Shown: piece by piece, positions 1 to 6,228 of the stretch
How the letters are laid out: each line of letters begins with the position of its first letter
Numbering within the stretch: the first letter of the stretch is position 1
NCBI GenBank assembly: GCA_947175285.1
Contig: CAMWMM010000303.1
Coordinates: forward strand, 1-6,280
Length of the DNA stretch: 6,280 bases
Source: an uncultured Lachnospiraceae bacterium
Lineage (GTDB): Bacteria > Bacillota_A > Clostridia > Lachnospirales > Lachnospiraceae
Direction: 5' to 3'
Notes under the pieces: model-generated
Databases searched by the model: none
What the model was told of the DNA's origin: nothing
What the model saw: the letters and a program-made list of their open reading frames with translations, nothing else
Position numbers and translations under genes: made by a program

Positions 1-404
1 AAGAGTTGGGAACGGAATTGTTTGAAAAGGTGATTGCCTTTTTTTCGGCATATTATGAAGCGTTTCCGAAGAAGAACAATACGCCTTTTGTGAATCTGGG
101 GCTTGCTTATATCAAGTTTGCACAGGAGAATCCCAAATTGTTCCAGTTGCTGTTTGATTCCGAAAACAGACACGGTAAAAGCCTGTATGATATTTTAAAC
201 GGTTCCGGCGGAGCAGTTGTAAAGGAAATTAATAGCGCTAAGGCAAGCGGCTGTAAAGATCCGGGCGGCATGTTTATGAAAATGTGGATTTTTATTCATG
301 GGGCGGCCTGCATGTCTTTAACAGGCGATTATGATCTAAATGAGAACGAAACGATAGCGCTTTTGGAGGAATCCTATCAGGCTTTTGCAGAAAGGATGTC
401 GTAG
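1..404 (+). CDS. TetR/AcrR family transcriptional regulator, C-terminal part (5' truncated)
   Basis: Only the ligand-binding/dimerisation half is present; the reading frame is open to the window edge (first full codon at position 3), so the N-terminal helix-turn-helix lies outside. The TTG at 6 could be read as a start but has no ribosome binding site and would leave a regulator with no DNA-binding domain, so I treat the gene as partial. About 133 residues are visible. The segment GLAYIKFAQENPKLFQLLF (from base 99) and the later W-x-x-x-H-G in MWIFIHGAACM (around bases 283-315) match the C-terminal WHG-type domain of TetR regulators. Such proteins are cytoplasmic repressors that release DNA on binding a small molecule; the ligand cannot be inferred. 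It ends 9 nt before the next gene's preferred start and may be co-transcribed with it. Family is fairly sure; target unknown. Confidence 0.8.
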   Translation, partial: ELGTELFEKVIAFFSAYYEAFPKKNNTPFVNLGLAYIKFAQENPKLFQLLFDSENRHGKSLYDILNGSGGAVVKEINSAKASGCKDPGGMFMKMWIFIHGAACMSLTGDYDLNENETIALLEESYQAFAERMS

Positions 405-408
405 GTGG
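403..408 (+). promoter_or_regulatory. Candidate ribosome binding site for the RpiR-type gene
   Basis: AGGTGG lies 5 nt before the ATG at 414, overlapping the TetR stop codon. A competing reading starts at the GTG at 405 with AAGGA (392-396) 8 nt upstream. I prefer the ATG because the site is close to consensus and ATG is the stronger start, but the two differ by only three residues. Confidence 0.45.
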
Positions 409-413
409 CGTAC

Positions 414-1349
414 ATGGAGAATCGTTATGATATTATTACCAGGATTAATGATCATTACGGTAAAATGAGCAAGAGTCAGAAAGTGATTGCGGGTTTTATC
501 TATGACCATTATGACCAGGCGGTATTTATGACGGCGGCGAAGATGGGAGAAACTCTCGGCGTCAGTGAGTCTACGGTTGTGCGATTTGCCTCCTTCATCG
601 GTTACAGTGGATATCCGGAATTTCAGAAAGATTTGGAAGAATGGGTACAGGATAAAATTAATTCCGTACAGAGGATAGGCGCCAAGTACGGGCGGAGTAC
701 GCAGTCGGAGATTTTGACATCTGTCCTGACTGCCGATATTGAAAAAATCAAGGACACAATTGATAATCTTGATCCGGTTGCCTTTGAGACGGCGGTCAAA
801 ATCATTTTAGAGGCAAAGAATGTCTATATCATGGGAATCAGGAGTTGCGCCCCGTTGGCGGATTTTTTGCACTTTTATCTGAATATGATACGAGGGAATG
901 TGATGCTGCTTCGGACAACCAGTGTATCGGAGACTTTTGAGCAGATGATTCGGATAGATGAGAATGACGCCATTATCGGAATCAGTTTTCCGCGTTATTC
1001 TATGAGGACTTTAAAGGCAATGGAATTTGCCAATGACAGAAATGCAAAAGTAATTACGATTACAGATACGGTACATTCTCCGATGAATTTATATTCATCC
1101 TGTAATCTGCTTGCCAGAAGCGATATGGTCTCTATCGTAGATTCTCTGGTGGCGCCGCTTAGTCTTATTAATGCGCTTGTGGTGGCAATGTGTTTGAAGA
1201 GACCGGAAGAAGTAAAAACGAACTTGAAAGATTTGGAATATGCTTGGAATAATTATCAGGTTTACTTAAACGATGAAATTAATTTTATCGATGAGGAACC
1301 GATGTTAAATTATCCATTGCGGAATCCTTCGAAGGAAGAAGAGGCATGA
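414..1349 (+). CDS. MurR/RpiR family transcriptional regulator (HTH + SIS domain)
   Basis: A cytoplasmic DNA-binding regulator of 311 aa, a normal length for the family. Residues ~1-75 form the RpiR-type N-terminal helix-turn-helix: SKSQKVIAGFI (19-29), then AAKMGETLGVSESTVVRF (41-58), where GVSESTVVRF is the family's recognition-helix signature. Residues ~137-265 form a SIS (sugar isomerase) domain, beginning VYIMGIRSCAPLADF and including IIGISFPRYS and KVITITD, the fold that normally binds a phosphosugar effector. A short acidic tail follows (~280-311). No sugar transport or catabolic gene is adjacent, so the effector and regulon cannot be named. The start is ATG 414; GTG 405 is an alternative adding three residues. 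Its stop overlaps the next gene's ATG (ATGA), suggesting translational coupling to the flavoprotein. Confidence 0.93.
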   Translation: MENRYDIITRINDHYGKMSKSQKVIAGFIYDHYDQAVFMTAAKMGETLGVSESTVVRFASFIGYSGYPEFQKDLEEWVQDKINSVQRIGAKYGRSTQSEILTSVLTADIEKIKDTIDNLDPVAFETAVKIILEAKNVYIMGIRSCAPLADFLHFYLNMIRGNVMLLRTTSVSETFEQMIRIDENDAIIGISFPRYSMRTLKAMEFANDRNAKVITITDTVHSPMNLYSSCNLLARSDMVSIVDSLVAPLSLINALVVAMCLKRPEEVKTNLKDLEYAWNNYQVYLNDEINFIDEEPMLNYPLRNPSKEEEA

Positions 1350-2584
1350 GTAAAGTGATTGTTGTCGGCGGCGGTGCCGCCGGCATGATGGCGGCAATTA
1401 GTGCGGCAGAACAGGGACATCAGGTGCTTTTGCTGGAGCAGAATGAGAAGCTTGGGAAAAAGCTTTTTATTACGGGAAAAGGCAGATGCAATGTGACAAA
1501 TGCCTGTGAAACCGAAAAACTATTTGAAAATATAGTATCTAACCCTAAATTTTTATACAGTGCTTTTTATACATTTGATAACAGGCAGATGATGGAATTT
1601 TTGGAAAAAGCCGGCTGCCCGCTTAAAATAGAACGGGGAGAACGGGTTTTCCCTGTTTCCGACCATTCATCCGATATCATTGCCGCGATGCAGCGGATGC
1701 TTCATAAGAATAACGTAGAGGTCAGACTGCATACAAAAGCGGATGTTCTTTTACTGGATGCGGACAGCCTCAAAGCGGTTCGCGGCGTGATTCTGGCAGA
1801 CGGCAGGAGAGAAGAGGCGGATGCGGTGATTCTTGCCACCGGAGGACTTTCCTATCCCTCAACTGGGGCGAACGGAGACGGATATCGGATGACACAGCCG
1901 TTAGGGCATACGGTAAAAGAGCCTAAACCGGCATTAGTGCCTTTTGAGATTGCAGAAAAATGGTGCCCCGATTTACAAGGACTGTCTTTAAAGAATGTAG
2001 GACTGAAAATGGTTGAAAATAAAAAAACTGTATATCAGGGTTTTGGTGAGATGCTTTTTACCCATTTCGGGGTCAGCGGACCGTTAATTTTGAGTGCAAG
2101 CAGTTTTTACGGGAAATGTAAGAAGAAAGATGCGGTTGCATTAGAACTGGATTTAAAACCGGCATTGTCTGAAGAGCAGCTTGATAAAAGAATTTTACGT
2201 GATTTTGAAGACAATCAGAACAAGCAGTTTAAAAATGTTATCGGCAGTCTGTTTCCGGCAAAGCTTACACCTGTTATGATTATGCTTGCCGGTATTTCAC
2301 CGGAAAAGAAAATACATGAGATTACGAAAGAAGAGAGAAAACAGCTTCTATATCATATAAAACATATGATATTGCATATAACAGGTGTTAGGGATTTCAC
2401 AGAGGCTATTATTACACAGGGCGGTATATCGGTAAAAGAGGTGAATCCGTCCACAATGGAGTCAAAGCTTGTAAAAGGCTTGTTTTTTGCAGGGGAAGTA
2501 TTGGATTTAGATGCGCTGACAGGCGGTTTTAATTTGCAGATTGCATGGTCTACGGGCTATTTGGCAGGGAAAAGTATAAATTAA
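1346..2584 (+). CDS. BaiN/RdsA family NAD(P)/FAD-dependent oxidoreductase (HI0933-like flavoprotein)
   Basis: A soluble flavoprotein of 412 aa, typical for the HI0933/YhiN family. The N-terminus has a dinucleotide-binding Rossmann motif, VVGGGAAGMMAA (G8-x-G10-x-x-G13), followed by acidic E31 at the end of the second strand, consistent with FAD ribose binding. The family block KLGKKLFITGKGRCNVTN lies at ~35-52, ATGGLSYPSTGANGDGYRM starts at residue 164, and the C-terminal FAD-contacting block GEVLDLDALTGGFNLQIAWS lies at ~383-402. One characterised member, BaiN of Clostridium scindens, is reported to act in reductive bile-acid 7-dehydroxylation, but the family is broad and nearly universal in Clostridia. 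With no other bai genes here, a bile-acid role is not supported and the substrate is unknown. The start overlaps the RpiR stop by 4 nt, with AAGGAAG at ~1332-1338 as ribosome binding site. Confidence 0.93.
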   Translation: MSKVIVVGGGAAGMMAAISAAEQGHQVLLLEQNEKLGKKLFITGKGRCNVTNACETEKLFENIVSNPKFLYSAFYTFDNRQMMEFLEKAGCPLKIERGERVFPVSDHSSDIIAAMQRMLHKNNVEVRLHTKADVLLLDADSLKAVRGVILADGRREEADAVILATGGLSYPSTGANGDGYRMTQPLGHTVKEPKPALVPFEIAEKWCPDLQGLSLKNVGLKMVENKKTVYQGFGEMLFTHFGVSGPLILSASSFYGKCKKKDAVALELDLKPALSEEQLDKRILRDFEDNQNKQFKNVIGSLFPAKLTPVMIMLAGISPEKKIHEITKEERKQLLYHIKHMILHITGVRDFTEAIITQGGISVKEVNPSTMESKLVKGLFFAGEVLDLDALTGGFNLQIAWSTGYLAGKSIN

Positions 2585-2587
2585 AAT

Positions 2588-2593
2588 GGAGGA
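2588..2593 (+). promoter_or_regulatory. Ribosome binding site that decides the cmk start
   Basis: GGAGGA sits 10 nt before the ATG at 2604. It overlaps the upstream in-frame ATG at 2586, which has only A/T-rich sequence in front of it, so it supports the downstream ATG as the true start. Confidence 0.7.
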
Positions 2594-2603
2594 TTTGTAT
2601 ATA

Positions 2604-3269
2604 ATGGGATTTCAGATTGCGATTGACGGACCGGCAGGCGCCGGAAAGAGTACTATTGCGAAAAAAGTGGCAAGCCGTCTCGGCTTTATTTATGTAGATA
2701 CCGGAGCAATGTACCGGGCGATGGCGCTTTTCTTAATGAGAGAAAAGATAGACCCGCAGGATGCGGAAGCAATAGGCAGAAAATGCGAAGAGGCGGATAT
2801 TACCATTCGTTATGAGAATAAAGAACAGGTGGTATATTTAAACGGAGAAAATGTCAATCAGTTTCTTAGAACGGAGCAGGTGGGCAGTATGGCATCCCTC
2901 ACAAGTCCTAATCCGGTTGTCAGGGCTAAACTGGTAAAGCTGCAGCAAAAACTGGCGGCGGACGCCGATGTGGTGATGGACGGCAGAGATATCGGTACTT
3001 GTGTTCTGCCGGATGCCGAAGTGAAAATATTTCTGACGGCAAGCAGTAAAGTACGTGCGGAAAGAAGATATAAGGAGCTGACAGCTAAAGGGGAAACATG
3101 CGATATTGATTTGATTGAAAAAGATATTATCGTGCGCGATCATCAGGATATGACAAGAGAGATTTCACCGCTTGCAGCGGCTGATGATGCTGTTTTAATA
3201 GATTCCTCCTATATGACGATAGAGGAAGTGGCGGAGACAATTATTGGTAAGACAGGACGGAAGGGGTGA
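2604..3269 (+). CDS. cmk: (d)CMP kinase (cytidylate kinase)
   Basis: Phosphorylates CMP and dCMP to the diphosphates using ATP, in cytoplasmic pyrimidine nucleotide salvage and recycling. The product is 221 aa, the usual size for bacterial Cmk. The P-loop GPAGAGKST occupies residues 9-17; the substrate-side motif YVDTGAMYRA lies at ~30-39; DGRDIGT at 126-132 is the signature block with the conserved Arg and Asp; RAERRYKEL (around 153-161) and RDHQDMTREISPL (from 178) are the lid and C-terminal Arg-containing motifs. I chose ATG 2604 over the in-frame ATG 2586 because GGAGGA precedes it and because MGFQIAIDGPAGAGKST is how the family usually begins. It lies 19 nt after the flavoprotein gene and 5 nt before ispH, in the cmk-ispH-S1 order familiar from Clostridia. 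Nothing unusual is seen in the key residues. Confidence 0.97.
   Translation: MGFQIAIDGPAGAGKSTIAKKVASRLGFIYVDTGAMYRAMALFLMREKIDPQDAEAIGRKCEEADITIRYENKEQVVYLNGENVNQFLRTEQVGSMASLTSPNPVVRAKLVKLQQKLAADADVVMDGRDIGTCVLPDAEVKIFLTASSKVRAERRYKELTAKGETCDIDLIEKDIIVRDHQDMTREISPLAAADDAVLIDSSYMTIEEVAETIIGKTGRKG
3261..3266 (+). promoter_or_regulatory. Ribosome binding site that decides the ispH start
   Basis: AAGGGG lies 8 nt before the ATG at 3275, overlapping the last codons of cmk. It supports ATG 3275 rather than the in-frame GTG at 3266, which falls inside this site. Confidence 0.6.
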
Positions 3270-3274
3270 TTCTT

Positions 3275-4123
3275 ATGGAAGTTATCCTGGCACAGCATTC
3301 GGGTTTTTGTTTTGGTGTTAAAAGAGCGCTGGATACTGTATATGAGCAGCTGGAATCCGGCGGAGATATCTATACATACGGAGCGATTACCCATAACGAA
3401 GAGGTCGTGAAGGACTTAGAAAAAAAGGGAGTCCATGTCATAGAATCAATCGGGGAACTTTTACAGATAGAGGAAGGCACCGTCATCGTTCGTGCGCATG
3501 GAATTGCAGCCGGTATTTATGAGCAGATTGAGCTGAAAGGCTTAAAATGCGTTGACGCAACATGCCCTTTTGTGAAACGGATTCATGATATTGTGGATAA
3601 AGAGAGCGCAGAGGGCAAACAGATTATTGTCATCGGTGACGCGGGACACCCGGAAGTAGAGGGTACCGTAGGGTGGTGCCGGACTCCGGCAATTGTAATA
3701 GAAAACCCGGAAGATGCGGAGAAATTCAACTATAATGGGGATAAGGAACTCTGTATTGTGGCACAGACGACATATAACTACAATAAATTTCAAGATATAG
3801 TTGAAATTTTTAAGCAAAAAGGTTACAATATTAGTGTTGTGAATACTATTTGTAACGCTACGGAAGAACGACAAACCGAAGCAAGGAAGATAGCAGCTCA
3901 GGTTGATGTAATGATTGTAATAGGTGGGAATCATAGTTCTAATACGCGGAAGCTATATGAAATTTGTATGCAGGAATGTGAAAACACATATTTTATACAG
4001 ACATTGGATGACTTGAAGTTAAAGTTGCCTGAATCTGTTCGGCTGGTAGGTATTACAGCAGGGGCCTCTACCCCAAATAATATTATCGAGGAGGTTCAAA
4101 ATTATGTCAGAATTAACTTTTGA
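3275..4123 (+). CDS. ispH: 4-hydroxy-3-methylbut-2-enyl diphosphate reductase (IspH/LytB)
   Basis: An iron-sulfur enzyme performing the last step of the MEP pathway, reducing HMBPP to isopentenyl and dimethylallyl diphosphate. The product is 282 aa, standard for the family. The three conserved cluster-ligating cysteines are visible: C12 in GFCFGVKRA, C97 in CVDATCPFVKRIH and C193 in NTICNATEERQ. Active-site residues are also present: H40 in ITHNEEVV, H75 in RAHGIAAG, H125 and E127 in GHPEVEG, plus GGNHSSNT and TAGASTP in the C-terminal part. I chose ATG 3275 because MEVILAQHSGFCFGV is the normal N-terminus and a ribosome binding site precedes it; GTG 3266 would add three residues. The gene follows cmk by 5 nt and overlaps the S1 gene by 20 nt in another frame. 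In several Clostridia these two proteins are fused; here they are separate. Confidence 0.97.
   Translation: MEVILAQHSGFCFGVKRALDTVYEQLESGGDIYTYGAITHNEEVVKDLEKKGVHVIESIGELLQIEEGTVIVRAHGIAAGIYEQIELKGLKCVDATCPFVKRIHDIVDKESAEGKQIIVIGDAGHPEVEGTVGWCRTPAIVIENPEDAEKFNYNGDKELCIVAQTTYNYNKFQDIVEIFKQKGYNISVVNTICNATEERQTEARKIAAQVDVMIVIGGNHSSNTRKLYEICMQECENTYFIQTLDDLKLKLPESVRLVGITAGASTPNNIIEEVQNYVRINF
4088..4094 (+). promoter_or_regulatory. Shine-Dalgarno of the S1 gene, inside ispH
   Basis: GAGGAGG, a near-perfect anti-16S match, is embedded in the ispH codons for the IIEEVQ segment and ends 9 nt before the S1 ATG at 4104. It shows that S1 has its own initiation signal despite the overlap, consistent with translational coupling and not with a broken fusion gene. 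Confidence 0.85.
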
Positions 4124-5252
4124 ACAAATGTTAGAGGAATCATTAAAAACGATACACACAGGGGAGGTTGTGGAAGGTACGGTCATAGATGTGAAACCTG
4201 AAGAGATTGTTCTTAATATCGGATATAAATCAGACGGTATCCTGACCAGAAATGAATATACAAATGAGCCTAATGTTGATTTGACAACCGTAGTAAAACC
4301 CGGTGATACGATGGAAGTGAAAGTATTAAAGGTAAATGACGGTGAGGGACAAGTTCTTCTTACCTACAAGCGTCTTGCCGCAGACAGAGGTAATAAGCGG
4401 ATTGAAGAGGCATATAATAATAAAGAGGTTTTGACCGCTAAAGTTGCTCAGGTACTGACGGGGGGCTTAAGTGTTGTTGTTGAGGAAGTCAGAATATTTA
4501 TTCCGGCAAGCCTGGTATCCGACAGTTATGAGAAAGACCTTAACAAATACGCAGGACAGGATATTCAATTTGTAATCAGTGAATACAATCCGAAGAGAAG
4601 AAGATATATCGGTGACAGAAAGCAGTTATTGGTAGCTGAGAAAGCAGAATTACAGCGTAAGTTATTTGAAAGCATTAAAGAAGGCGATATGGTAGAAGGT
4701 ACCGTAAAGAACGTAACGGATTTTGGTGCATTTATCGATTTAGGAGGCGCTGATGGTCTGCTTCATATTTCCGAAATGTCCTGGGGCAGAGTAGAAAATC
4801 CGAAAAAAGTATTTAAAGTCGGCGATAAGGTGAAAGTTTTAGTGAAAGAGATTTCCGGAACGAAGATTGCATTAAGCCTTAAATTTGAAGATGCAAATCC
4901 GTGGAAGGATGCGGCAAAAAAATATGCTGTAGGCAGTGAAGTGACCGGTAAGGTTGCAAGAATGACTGACTTCGGCGCATTTATTGAATTGGAGTCCGGC
5001 ATTGATGCCCTGCTTCATGTATCTCAGATTTCAAAAGAGCATATTGATAAACCGTCCGATGTTTTAAAAGTAGGTGAAGAGGTAACGGCAAAAGTAGTTG
5101 ATTTCAACGAAGAAGATAAGAAAATCAGTCTTAGCGTGAAAGCAATGTTTGCACCGGAGCCGAAAGAAGAGACGGCAGAAGAGGAAGATGCGGATGTTGT
5201 ATCGGTTGACATTGAATCCGTTATTGCAAAAGAAAGCGAAGAAGAGGCATAA
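4104..5252 (+). CDS. rpsA: 30S ribosomal protein S1-like protein, four S1 RNA-binding domains
   Basis: A 382-aa RNA-binding protein expected to contact mRNA and the 30S subunit. Four S1 (OB-fold) repeats are visible: ~18-90 (GEVVEGTVIDVKPEEIVLNI), a more divergent second at ~107-175 (TAKVAQVLTGGLSVVVEEVR), ~195-263 (GDMVEGTVKNVTDFGAFIDL, then GLLHISEMSW) and ~277-348 (GSEVTGKVARMTDFGAFIEL, then ALLHVSQIS). Repeats three and four carry the classic DFGAFI and LLHIS/LLHVS motifs. A Glu/Asp-rich tail follows from ~350. Four domains is the usual shorter form in low-GC Gram-positives, against six in Escherichia coli. In Firmicutes such proteins are not always true stoichiometric ribosomal proteins, so rpsA is a conventional label. 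Start ATG 4104 is fixed by GAGGAGG 9 nt upstream; the gene overlaps ispH by 20 nt in the +1 frame. Confidence 0.95.
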   Translation: MSELTFEQMLEESLKTIHTGEVVEGTVIDVKPEEIVLNIGYKSDGILTRNEYTNEPNVDLTTVVKPGDTMEVKVLKVNDGEGQVLLTYKRLAADRGNKRIEEAYNNKEVLTAKVAQVLTGGLSVVVEEVRIFIPASLVSDSYEKDLNKYAGQDIQFVISEYNPKRRRYIGDRKQLLVAEKAELQRKLFESIKEGDMVEGTVKNVTDFGAFIDLGGADGLLHISEMSWGRVENPKKVFKVGDKVKVLVKEISGTKIALSLKFEDANPWKDAAKKYAVGSEVTGKVARMTDFGAFIELESGIDALLHVSQISKEHIDKPSDVLKVGEEVTAKVVDFNEEDKKISLSVKAMFAPEPKEETAEEEDADVVSVDIESVIAKESEEEA

Positions 5253-5283
5253 ATCATAGGATAGTGAAAGTGGGAAATGTATT
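5253..5283. other. Short S1-cheR intergenic gap
   Basis: Thirty-one bases with no hairpin-plus-T-run terminator and no convincing promoter. AGTGGGA at ~5269-5274 is a weak ribosome binding site candidate 9 nt before the cheR ATG. Read-through from the S1 gene is likely but not proven. Confidence 0.5.
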
Positions 5284-6081
5284 ATGGCATATGATTATGA
5301 GTATTTTAAAAAAGCGGTTTATGATTTAACCAAAATAAATCTGGATGCTTATAAAGAAAAGCAGATGAAGCGTCGTATTGATACTTTGATTGCCAAGAAT
5401 AAAATTGTCGGTTATGATAAATATGTTGCGGCACTCAAAGAAAATAACAGGATGTTCGAGGAATTTGTCAATTATCTGACTATTAATGTTTCGGAGTTTT
5501 ATCGTAATCCGGATCAGTGGAAGATTATGGATCAGGAGATTATTCCGGATTTGATTCAAAGATTTGGTAAAAATCTAAAAATCTGGAGTGCGGCATGTTC
5601 TACGGGAGATGAGCCATATTCTCTTGTTATGGCATTTTCAAAACATATACCGCTAAATCAGATTAAAATAAATGCTACTGATTTGGATAAGCAGGTTATT
5701 GCAAAAGCAAAAGCCGGGTTATATGGTGAAAAGAGTATTGCCAGTGTACCGGATGAATTTAAGAGAAAATATTTCACAAAAATCGGACCGTCTTATCAGA
5801 TTTCAGATGAGATTAAGGCTAGAGTGGAGTTTAAGGAACACAATCTGTTAAAAGATACATATCCGACTGATTGTAATCTGATTGTCTGCCGTAACGTATT
5901 AATTTATTTTACGGAAGAAGCAAAAGAGGATGTATTCCGTAAATTCCAGAAGAGTTTAAAACCGGGAGGATTTCTTTTCATCGGTTCTACGGAACAGATT
6001 ATTAATCATAAGGATATCGGATATGACAGAAGAAATTCATTTTTCTGTGATCTTTCCCTTAACATTTCCCCAAATGTCTAA
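5284..6081 (+). CDS. cheR: CheR-type protein-glutamate O-methyltransferase; extreme C-terminus probably chimeric
   Basis: Transfers methyl groups from S-adenosylmethionine to glutamates of chemoreceptors, setting adaptation in chemotaxis; cytoplasmic, working opposite CheB. The frame gives 265 aa. Residues ~1-75 are the helical CheR N-terminal domain, with conserved Arg pair in MKRRIDTLIAKN and NVSEFYRNPDQW. The methyltransferase domain follows: SAACSTGDEPYSL (102-114) is the SAM-binding loop, ATDLD (131-135) binds the adenosine ribose, CRNVLIYF (202-209) is the catalytic-domain signature, then LKPGGFLFIGSTEQI. The family normally ends just after a block like RRNSFFY; here RRNSFF ends at base 6045 and is followed by CDLSLNISPNV, unlike the family. 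The DNA from about 6046 looks like rodent host sequence, so the authentic gene is probably missing only its last few codons. ATG 5284 fits the family start. No other chemotaxis gene is in view. Confidence 0.92.
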   Translation: MAYDYEYFKKAVYDLTKINLDAYKEKQMKRRIDTLIAKNKIVGYDKYVAALKENNRMFEEFVNYLTINVSEFYRNPDQWKIMDQEIIPDLIQRFGKNLKIWSAACSTGDEPYSLVMAFSKHIPLNQIKINATDLDKQVIAKAKAGLYGEKSIASVPDEFKRKYFTKIGPSYQISDEIKARVEFKEHNLLKDTYPTDCNLIVCRNVLIYFTEEAKEDVFRKFQKSLKPGGFLFIGSTEQIINHKDIGYDRRNSFFCDLSLNISPNV

Positions 6082-6122
6082 CTTACATAATAATAAATAC
6101 TGTCAATAGAGAGTGTGGGGAT

Positions 6123-6228
6123 GGGGGCCAGTGAGACAGCTCATCATGTAAACACCCTTGCCACCAAACCTGAGGACGTAAGTTTGACCCCTGAGACCCA
6201 CATGGTGGAAAGAAAAAAAGTAACTCAT
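6123..6228 (+). repeat. Rodent B3-type SINE (B2 superfamily), diverged and 3'-truncated
   Basis: The block begins GGGGGCCAGTGAGACAGCTC and runs through CTTGCCACCAAACCTGAGGA to GAGACCCACATGGTGGAAAG. From memory of the family, B3 consensus reads GGGGCTGGTGAGATGGCTC..., CTTGCCGCCAAGCCTGACGA..., GGGACCCACATGGTGGAAGG in the same order and spacing. Many differences are transitions at former CpG sites, as expected for an old copy. CACTTGCC-type sequence followed by GCCAAGCCTGA separates B3 from B2 proper and from B4/ID elements. Similarity fades after about 6228, so the 3' half of the element is missing or too diverged. No alignment was run; the match is by recognition. Confidence 0.85.
6137..6190 (+). 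promoter_or_regulatory. Degenerate tRNA-type RNA polymerase III A and B boxes of the SINE
   Basis: CAGCTCATCATG at 6137-6148 aligns with the A box TGGCTCAGTGGG of B2/B3 elements, and GTTTGACCC at 6182-6190 aligns with the B box GTTCGATCC. The spacing of about 34 nt between boxes fits a tRNA-derived SINE. Both boxes are mutated, so activity is doubtful. This is not a bacterial promoter. Confidence 0.6.

Noticed and set aside
1346..2584. Bile-acid 7-dehydroxylation role for the BaiN-like protein
   Set aside because: The BaiN family is far wider than bile-acid metabolism and no other bai gene is present, so only the family name is supported.
2586..2603. Earlier in-frame ATG for cmk (MEDLYI extension)
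   Set aside because: No ribosome binding site precedes it, while GGAGGA overlaps it and is positioned for ATG 2604, where the family N-terminus begins.
2838..3934. Several - strand open frames of 60-130 codons opposite cmk and ispH
   Set aside because: They lie fully within strongly supported + strand genes, lack ribosome binding sites and resemble no protein family.
3715..3960. Somewhat more A/T-rich, different-looking codon use in the second half of ispH, suggesting recombination
   Set aside because: The reading frame and catalytic residues are intact and the shift is mild; it fits normal within-gene variation.
4763..5257. Ser/Thr/Phe-rich - strand open frames opposite the S1 gene
   Set aside because: Their composition is what the reverse complement of a Glu/Lys-rich coding sequence gives; they are shadows of S1.
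6123..6228. tRNA-like block as a possible bacterial tRNA or novel small RNA
   Set aside because: The A- and B-box-like parts belong to a tRNA-derived SINE; no cloverleaf with a clear anticodon arm and CCA end is visible, and the ACCCACATGGTGGAA block is SINE-specific.
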